From an uncultured Paracoccus sp. (GTDB lineage Bacteria; Pseudomonadota; Alphaproteobacteria; Rhodobacterales; Rhodobacteraceae): a DNA stretch of 64,000 nt. The translations under genes and the position numbers were made by a program. The DNA lies in NCBI RefSeq assembly GCF_947496875.1, contig NZ_CANMEH010000003.1, positions 124,001 through 188,000 on the forward strand. The letters are read 5' to 3'. Position 1 is the first letter of the stretch, and every line of letters starts with the position of its first letter. The notes under the pieces were generated by a model. The model was not told where the DNA came from and did no database searches. It worked only from the letters and a program-made list of their open reading frames with translations. This document shows positions 56,589-64,000 of the stretch, piece after piece.

Positions 56589-58508
56589 ATGAGCCTGCCA
56601 CCCGGTTTCCTGGACGACCTGCGCGCCCGCGTTCCGATCAGCCGGGTCGTTGGCCGCAAGGTGACCTGGGATCTGAGGAAATCGAACCAAGCCAAGGGCG
56701 ACTGGTGGGCGCCCTGTCCGTTCCACGCCGAGAAAACCGCATCGTTTCATGTCGATGACCAGAAGGGATTCTACTACTGCTTCGGTTGCCACGCCAAGGG
56801 CGACGCTCTCACCTTCCTGAAAGAGGCCGAGGGCCTCGGCTTCATGGATGCAGTGGCGGTCCTGGCGTCCGAGGCCGGGCTGCCGATGCCGGAGCGCACG
56901 CCCCGCGATCAGGCCCGCAGCGACCGGCGAACCGAACTGGTCGAGGTGATGGACCGGGCCGTGCGCTGGTTCCGTATGCAGTTGCAGGGCGGGGCAGGGA
57001 CCGCGGCGTGGGATTACCTGGCCGGCCGCGGCCTGGTTCCCGCCACGCTCGAACGGTTCGAGATCGGCTTCGCCCCCGATCAGCGCCAGGCGCTGTTCCG
57101 GCATCTAGTGGATGGCGGCGTGGCCGAGAACCTTGTCGTGGAATGCGGATTGGCGGCCCGTCCGGAAGACGGCGGCGCCCCCTATGACCGGTTTCGCAGC
57201 CGGATTATCTTCCCGATCCGTGACCCACGCGGGCGCGTCGTATCGTTCGGCGGCCGCGCCATGGATCCGAATGCGCGGGCCAAGTATCTGAACGGACCCG
57301 AAACCACGCTCTTCGACAAGGGACGCACGCTCTACAATATCGGGCCGGCACGCAGTGCGGTTGCCAAGGGCCAGATGCTGGTCGTGGCCGAAGGCTACAT
57401 GGACGTGATCGCCCTAGCGCAGGCGGGCATCGAGGGCGCGGTGGCGCCCCTCGGCACCGCGGTGACCGAGGATCAGCTGCGGCTGATGTGGCGGGTTTCG
57501 CCCGAGCCGGTGATCGCGCTGGACGGCGACGCCGCGGGGCTGCGTGCGGCGATGCGGTTGATCGATCTGGCGCTGCCACTGACCGGACCGGGGCAGGCGC
57601 TGCGCTTTGCGCTGCTGCCGGCCGGGCAGGACCCCGACGACCTGATCCGGGCGGGCGGGCCCACCGCGATGCGGTCCCTGCTGGACAAGGCGCAACCGCT
57701 GGTCGACCTGCTCTGGCTGCGCGAAACCGAAGGGCGGGTGTTCGACAGTCCCGAACGACGCGCTGCCTTGGACAAGGCGCTGGCTGATGCGGTCGCCCGG
57801 ATTCCCGACCCCGCGACCCGCGATCACTATTCCAGCGCGCTGCGCCGCAAGCAGTGGGAAATGTTCGGCGGGCGGCAAGGGGCCCGGCCGCCCAAGGACC
57901 CCGGCAAGACCGGCGTGCGGGGGAACTGGCGGCGGGGTGCAGCACCGCAAGCGGCGCTGCCGCAAACCCGTGCCTCACGGCTGGCCGCGACCGATCCGGG
58001 CGAGGCGCTGATCGAATCGATGATCCTCGCCCTGTGCGCCACCCATCCGAATCTCGTCGATCTGGTCGAGCCCCGGCTCGAGCGGCTGGACCCGACTGAC
58101 CCGGGCCGGGCCGCGCTGGTGCATGACCTGCTGTCAGGGACGCTGTCGGACACGGGCAGGCGCGCTCTTGACGCGGTACTGGCCGATCCCCATGTCCGCG
58201 CCTTGCCGGCAGTGGCCACGCCGAACAGCTTCGACGACGAGGCCGAGGCGGTGCTGCTGAATGCGCTGGACAGGTTGGAGACGAAGCGCGCGGCGCGCCA
58301 GGAGATCACGCGAGCGGCCGCCGAGATCGAGGGACTGGCGGATGAAGGGCTGACCTGGCGGGTGACGCAATCCGCGCGGGCCCGCCAGCAGGCGGACCAT
58401 CCGGCGCTGTCCGATGACGGTGATCTGGGGGAGGATCGCGACGCTCTGGCCGCCCAGTTGGCCGAGGCGCTGAGAAACGAGATCTGGCGCAAGTCACCGC
58501 GCCGGTGA
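56589..58508 (+). CDS. dnaG: DNA primase
   Basis: 639 residues. Makes RNA primers for replication. The CHC2 zinc site is CPFHAEKTASFHVDDQKGFY followed by YCFGCHAKGD. The Toprim core shows VVAEGYMDVIAL and later IALDGDAAGLRAAMR. The C-terminal DnaB-interaction region is helical (LIESMILALCATHPNLVDLV). The ATG at 56589 follows AGGATGATGGGAC. dnaG-rpoD is the classical macromolecular-synthesis pair; rpsU is absent, as usual in alphaproteobacteria. Confidence 0.97.
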   Translation: MSLPPGFLDDLRARVPISRVVGRKVTWDLRKSNQAKGDWWAPCPFHAEKTASFHVDDQKGFYYCFGCHAKGDALTFLKEAEGLGFMDAVAVLASEAGLPMPERTPRDQARSDRRTELVEVMDRAVRWFRMQLQGGAGTAAWDYLAGRGLVPATLERFEIGFAPDQRQALFRHLVDGGVAENLVVECGLAARPEDGGAPYDRFRSRIIFPIRDPRGRVVSFGGRAMDPNARAKYLNGPETTLFDKGRTLYNIGPARSAVAKGQMLVVAEGYMDVIALAQAGIEGAVAPLGTAVTEDQLRLMWRVSPEPVIALDGDAAGLRAAMRLIDLALPLTGPGQALRFALLPAGQDPDDLIRAGGPTAMRSLLDKAQPLVDLLWLRETEGRVFDSPERRAALDKALADAVARIPDPATRDHYSSALRRKQWEMFGGRQGARPPKDPGKTGVRGNWRRGAAPQAALPQTRASRLAATDPGEALIESMILALCATHPNLVDLVEPRLERLDPTDPGRAALVHDLLSGTLSDTGRRALDAVLADPHVRALPAVATPNSFDDEAEAVLLNALDRLETKRAARQEITRAAAEIEGLADEGLTWRVTQSARARQQADHPALSDDGDLGEDRDALAAQLAEALRNEIWRKSPRR

Positions 58509-58560
58509 TGCACGGGAACGACGACCTTCCGAATCGGCCGAATCATCCGGCTGCCGTGCT

Positions 58561-58589
58561 TTGACCGCCCCTCGTGCGGCCTGTATGGC
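58561..58589 (+). promoter_or_regulatory. Possible promoter of rpoD
   Basis: TTGACC (58561-58566) and TATGGC (58584-58589) lie 17 bases apart in the 149-base gap after dnaG. Transcription would begin about 60 bases before the rpoD start codon. The -10 box matches at only its first three bases. Confidence 0.45.
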
Positions 58590-58657
58590 TACAGGGCACT
58601 TCTGATGATTCGCGGGTGATTCGGGCGCGGATTTGGTGACCTCTTGAAGGAGCTGCT

Positions 58658-60627
<1,970 letters not shown>

Positions 60628-60631
<4 letters not shown>

Positions 60632-60990
60632 GCGCGGACATCCTGTCCGCCGCAGATGGCGTAAGCAGCGGCGCGCGCGAGGCTTGGCGACATCTGGCAA
60701 CTGCGCCGCTGCCGCCCGATTGGACGCGCGAGCTGTGCGCCAAGGGGTTCATCGAACACGATCTTCGGTTTCGGCGCGGAACCGACTGGATGTTCTCGGC
60801 GGTGCTGAACGAGGGATGGGTGCTCTGGTATGCCCGCCGTCCGAGCATACGCGCCGGCCTGATCGATCCCGTGCAGATGTTGAGTGCGTTCCCCGCTGCA
60901 CGTCGAAAGGACGAGGGCGAGGTGAAGCTGCGCCTGCATGATGCGGAGGAAGCGGCCGCACTGCTGGCCTTCTGTCTCGCAAGGACCTGA
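60628..60990 (+). CDS. Conserved-looking protein of unknown function coupled to rpoD
   Basis: 120 residues. The ATG overlaps the rpoD stop (ATGA), so it is translated with the sigma factor. Soluble, mixed alpha/beta, with several aromatic residues ([20 protein letters not shown]). No domain or motif recognised. Composition and codon use match the neighbours, so it is likely a real gene. Being expressed with rpoD, a role in transcription or in setting sigma levels is possible but speculative. Confidence 0.7.
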
Positions 60991-61080
60991 TCGCGACTCG
61001 CCGGAACAGCGGAAATCGGATGTTGCATCATCCGCCGGCACCTGTTGTCAGGGCACCTGAACCTTGGAGTCACGGCTGCG

Positions 61081-61509
61081 ATGAACGACCTGTCCTTTCT
61101 GCTGTACCGCAGCGAGACCGAGATGCGCCCCAACAGCGAAGCCGCCGGGGAGTTGCTGGACTCCGCGCGACGCGTGAATGCCGAACAGGCGCTTTCAGGC
61201 TTTCTTCACCACGAAGACGGGTTCTTCTTCCAGTGGCTGGAGGGACCGGCGGCGGCGCTGGACATGGTTGCGGGTCGCATGGAACGCGACCCCCGGCATC
61301 ACAGCCTGACCTATCTGTGGCGCGGCACACAGAACGACCGCCAGTTCGGCGACTGGCGAATGGGATACTCCACTGCGGCCGGCAGTTCGATCCTGAAATG
61401 GCTGGCTGAACATCCCGTGGCTCAACGCGAGCGGCGGGCCTATGCCGCCTCGGTCCTGGCCTTCCTGCAGGAGCGAAACGTCGCGACGGAAGACCAGGAG
61501 GCGCGCTGA
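61081..61509 (+). CDS. BLUF-domain blue-light photoreceptor
   Basis: 142 residues from ATG 61081. The FAD-binding BLUF fold fills residues 3-98. All photocycle residues are present with the spacing of Rhodobacter AppA: Tyr9 (FLLYRSE), Asn33 (RVNAEQALSGFL), Gln51 (FFFQWLEGP), Trp92 and Met94 (DWRMGYS), equivalent to AppA Y21, N45, Q63, W104 and M106. The remaining 45 residues form helices that cap the domain; there is no output domain, so it signals by protein contact, as short BLUF proteins do. It follows the unknown rpoD-coupled gene by 90 bases. Confidence 0.93.
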   Translation: MNDLSFLLYRSETEMRPNSEAAGELLDSARRVNAEQALSGFLHHEDGFFFQWLEGPAAALDMVAGRMERDPRHHSLTYLWRGTQNDRQFGDWRMGYSTAAGSSILKWLAEHPVAQRERRAYAASVLAFLQERNVATEDQEAR

Positions 61510-61516
61510 TCCGGGG

Positions 61517-62083
61517 TTACGCCGACACTGGCGCCAGACGCCCGACATGACCCGCAAGCGCGTCGACAAAGCCCTGCAGGAATCCGCGCAGGCTGTCGTC
61601 GCGGACCGACCCGTCATCGCCGAACGCGTCCGGCTTGAACGCCAGGTAGAACTCCGGCCGGCCCATCGGGATCATTCCGAGCGTCACCATATGCGCCTTC
61701 AGGTGAATCTGTGCGGCGGCAGTCCCGATTGCACCGCCGGACGCGCCGGCGCATGCCGCGGGCTTTCCGACCCAGCAGGATTTCCCCGACGGACGGCTAC
61801 CCCAGTCCAGCGCATTCCCGAGCAGGCCGGGCACTGCGCGGTTGTATTCCGGCGTCACCAGCAGGACGGCATCCGCCCCGAGCACCTGCGCTCTCATCCG
61901 CTCCACCGGGGCGGGGCCCCGGCCATTCTGCCACAGGTCATCGTTGTAGAGCGGCAAGTCCCCGATCTCGACGAAGTCGAAGCGCAGCTTGCCCTCGGCA
62001 ACCCGCGCGAGCGCATGCGCGACGGTCCGGTTGATCGAACCCTTGCGCAGCGAGCCAACGAGAACGGCGACGGAATGAGTCAT
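61517..62083 (-). CDS. NAD(P)H-dependent FMN reductase family protein
   Basis: 188 residues from ATG 62083 (AAAGGAATC upstream); the longer frame is not conserved. Flavodoxin-like fold. FMN phosphate loop VLVGSLRKGSINRTVA and the flavin contact TPEYNRAVPGLLGNALDW are typical of the ArsH/chromate/quinone reductase family. Reduces FMN, quinones or xenobiotics; substrate unknown. Convergent with the BLUF gene, eight bases apart, and divergent from rmuC. A flavin enzyme beside a flavin photoreceptor may be coincidence. Confidence 0.9.
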   Translation of the reverse strand: MTHSVAVLVGSLRKGSINRTVAHALARVAEGKLRFDFVEIGDLPLYNDDLWQNGRGPAPVERMRAQVLGADAVLLVTPEYNRAVPGLLGNALDWGSRPSGKSCWVGKPAACAGASGGAIGTAAAQIHLKAHMVTLGMIPMGRPEFYLAFKPDAFGDDGSVRDDSLRGFLQGFVDALAGHVGRLAPVSA

Positions 62084-62213
62084 GACGGCGATTCCTTTCA
62101 GGTCTGTCGCCTCCCAACCCGCCGGACTGCTTGCGGTTTCGGACCAAATCGTGAACATGGCGAAAACATGACTTGGCGGCGCTGTCGCCGAGCCGGACAG
62201 GAATGAGGCACGC

Positions 62214-63611
62214 GTGGACGTAACGAAGCTTGATCAGGTCGTTGCCGGTGGATGGGTGCTTGCGGCGCTGGTCGGATTCGCGGCCGTCGCTTTGGTCTGG
62301 GCATTCGTCCAGACGCACAGGCGCCGCGCTGCCGAACATGCATTGACCCGTGCGCAGGTCGAGGGCGCCGCAATGGTCGCGCGGCTCGACAGCCAAGGGG
62401 CCCGCGTGGCCGAGTTGAGCGAGGAGCGCGACAACCTCGCCGATGTGCTGCATCAGGCGCGGCAGTCGGTTGCTGCGCTGGAACGCGACATCTCCACGCT
62501 GAAGCTGAATGCCCGCAGGGACGCCGAGGCTTCGTCCCGCGAGATAGAACTGCTGCGCGAGATGCGTGAGGAGATGACGGCCCAGTTCCGGCTGCTGGCC
62601 GATGACAGCCTGCGACGGCAGGGCGCCGATCTGGAGAAGACCCACGGGGAACGGCTGGCCGCCCTGTTGTCGCCATTTCGCGAGCAGGTCCAGCATTTTC
62701 AGAAAGAGCTGGCTGACCGGAACCGCGCCGCGGCCGACGAGCGGGCTGCCCTGCGCGAACAGATCGAGGGACTGCATCGCCGTTCGGAGGAGATCGGCCG
62801 TGATGCGGTGGCGCTTGCCCGCGCGCTCAGGGGTGACAAGCAGCGCCAGGGCGCCTGGGGAGAGATGGTGCTGGACACGATCCTCGAGCAGTCCGGACTG
62901 CAGGACGGCGTGCACTATCTTGCGCAGGCCAGCCATGTCGATGAGCAGGGAAAGCGCTGGCGACCCGACGTGATCGTGCGGATGCCCCGGGACCGGGTGC
63001 TGGTGGTCGACAGCAAGGTCAGCCTCGTCGATTACGCCGAGGCGTCGGCCTGTGACGATCCCGCGCAGCGCGAGTTGCTGCTGCGCCGTCACGCCGCATC
63101 CATGCGCCGTCACGTGACGGAACTGGCGAGCCGGGGTTATCAGGCGATCGACGAGGGATCAGTCGATTACGTGCTGATGTTCGTCCCCATCGAGGGTGCG
63201 CTGTCGGACGCGATGCGCGCTGACCCCGATCTGGCGACATTCGCGCTGGATCGACGGGTCGGGCTGGCGACCCCGACGACGCTTATGCTGACGCTGCGTA
63301 CGGTCGAACATGTCTGGACGGTGGAGCGGCGCGAGACGAACGCCGCCGAAATCGCCAGCCGAGCCGGTGCGCTGTATGACAAGCTGGCCGGTTTCGTGGA
63401 TGCCGTCGAGGATGTGGGCCGAGCATTGGACACCGCGTCGCGCGCCCACGAGACGGCGATGGCCCGCCTGACCCGCGGCCCCGGCAACGTCATCCGGCAG
63501 GTTGAGCTGCTGCGCGAGCTCGGCGCCCGCACCCAGAAGAAACTGGCGCTCGATCACGACCGGGCCGATGTCGTGCCGCTGGTCCGTACGAGCCAAGCCC
63601 AGGATCGCTGA
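62214..63611 (+). CDS. rmuC: DNA recombination protein RmuC
   Basis: 465 residues from GTG 62214. N-terminal membrane anchor (GWVLAALVGFAAVALVWAFV), then a long coiled coil to about residue 200 (with ARVAELSEERDNLADVLHQA), then the nuclease-like core: GDKQRQGAWGEMVLDTILEQSGL, RWRPDVIVRMPRDRVLVVDSKVSLVDY and VDYVLMFVPIEGAL. RmuC limits inverted-repeat recombination. The ATG is absent; GAGGCACGC precedes the GTG. Confidence 0.94.
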   Translation: MDVTKLDQVVAGGWVLAALVGFAAVALVWAFVQTHRRRAAEHALTRAQVEGAAMVARLDSQGARVAELSEERDNLADVLHQARQSVAALERDISTLKLNARRDAEASSREIELLREMREEMTAQFRLLADDSLRRQGADLEKTHGERLAALLSPFREQVQHFQKELADRNRAAADERAALREQIEGLHRRSEEIGRDAVALARALRGDKQRQGAWGEMVLDTILEQSGLQDGVHYLAQASHVDEQGKRWRPDVIVRMPRDRVLVVDSKVSLVDYAEASACDDPAQRELLLRRHAASMRRHVTELASRGYQAIDEGSVDYVLMFVPIEGALSDAMRADPDLATFALDRRVGLATPTTLMLTLRTVEHVWTVERRETNAAEIASRAGALYDKLAGFVDAVEDVGRALDTASRAHETAMARLTRGPGNVIRQVELLRELGARTQKKLALDHDRADVVPLVRTSQAQDR

Positions 63612-63702
63612 TCCCCTGTCACGGACATGATGATCCGCATCGGCGCGTCGCAGGGAACCTGCGTCATCCCCGGGCATTGATTGCGGAACACAGGAGAAGA
63701 CG

Positions 63703-64000
63703 ATGGACCTTACCCCGCTGCAGATCGATGTTCTCAGGGCCTTGCTGCGTAGCCGGGTCGATGGCAGCAGCCAGTATCTATCCCTTTCCGATCTGCGCGA
63801 CCTGATGGGCAAGGGCGCGCCGGACGTGCAGGCACTGTCCGCCGCACTGCCGGAACTGAGTGACTGGTTCCGCAACCATGGCCTGCCGGACGTGACCGCC
63901 GTGGTGATCCCCAGCGAGAACGCCGACAGGAACGTGATGCTGCCCGACGACAGCGCCGTGGAACGGCTCGGCGGCCTGGCCGCGGCGCATGCCGAGGCGA
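63703..64000 (+). CDS. Unknown protein, 5' part
   Basis: The frame starts at ATG 63703 with AGGAGAAG upstream and is open to the window end (99 residues). It starts MDLTPLQIDVLRALLRSRVD and looks alpha-helical and soluble, with a helix-rich SLSDLRDLMG segment. No family recognised. It follows rmuC by 91 bases in the same direction and continues outside the window. Confidence 0.6.
   Translation, partial: MDLTPLQIDVLRALLRSRVDGSSQYLSLSDLRDLMGKGAPDVQALSAALPELSDWFRNHGLPDVTAVVIPSENADRNVMLPDDSAVERLGGLAAAHAEA

Overview
The window reads as a high-GC alphaproteobacterial chromosome, most likely Rhodobacteraceae (Paracoccus/Rhodobacter-like). This is inferred from family content, not from a database search. 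The pointers are ctrA beside a SciP/DUF1153 gene, a class II DAHP synthase, DUF3572, a gene-transfer-agent (GTA)-type lysozyme and holin pair, system I cytochrome c maturation genes, a pqq operon and many 4-base gene overlaps. There are no rRNA genes, insertion sequences, CRISPR arrays or integrases, and one tRNA gene. Coding density is very high; the longest stretch without a protein gene is about 290 bases (22288-22579).

Layout. 1-2137: the end of a VWA/TPR/BatD-like operon of the kind found beside PQQ-dependent dehydrogenases. 5549-2282 (minus): complete pqqABCDE with a recognisable promoter. 5712-5787: tRNA-Ile(CAU). 5909-7524: purMN. 12915-7545 (minus): branched-chain amino acid ABC transporter. 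13130-17811: class II DAHP synthase, a PAS-type protein, then gmk, gamma-carbonic anhydrase and a soluble PhoR-like kinase. 22287-17857 (minus): a secreted protein of unknown function, purL and a zinc dehydrogenase. 22393-27000: a candidate anti-Shine-Dalgarno small RNA, a LysR regulator and a fused indolepyruvate ferredoxin oxidoreductase. 27097-32123: murI, ccmE, a lysozyme/holin cassette, ccmF and ccmH. 32155-36585: Nudix and DUF983, DUF3572, an H-NOX-like protein with an HNOBA-GGDEF cyclase, and a nucleoside hydrolase. 36674-44290: ABC-F ATPase, rplU-rpmA, an acetyltransferase, sufE, gpx-mnmA, then sciP and ctrA. 44417-52818: ligA, recG, a 32-residue membrane peptide, an Fe-S scaffold, hisI, gluQ, trmFO and a FkbM methyltransferase. 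52878-56494: rplY, a small secreted protein, lactate dehydrogenase and a TetR regulator. 56589-63611: dnaG-rpoD, an unknown gene, a BLUF photoreceptor, an FMN reductase and rmuC.

Two themes stand out. First, a lysozyme and 3TM-type holin sit inside the cytochrome c maturation genes behind a perfect TTAA-N7-TTAA CtrA box, and ctrA and its inhibitor gene sciP lie 15 kb away in the same window. This fits a GTA release cassette under cell-cycle or quorum control. Second, there is a cluster of signalling proteins: an H-NOX homologue that has lost its haem-ligand histidine and its Y-x-S-x-R motif, translationally coupled to an intact diguanylate cyclase, plus a complete BLUF blue-light sensor directly after rpoD. 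Two minus-strand terminators with no assigned gene upstream (22393-22419 and 33332-33360) suggest unannotated small RNAs or attenuators.
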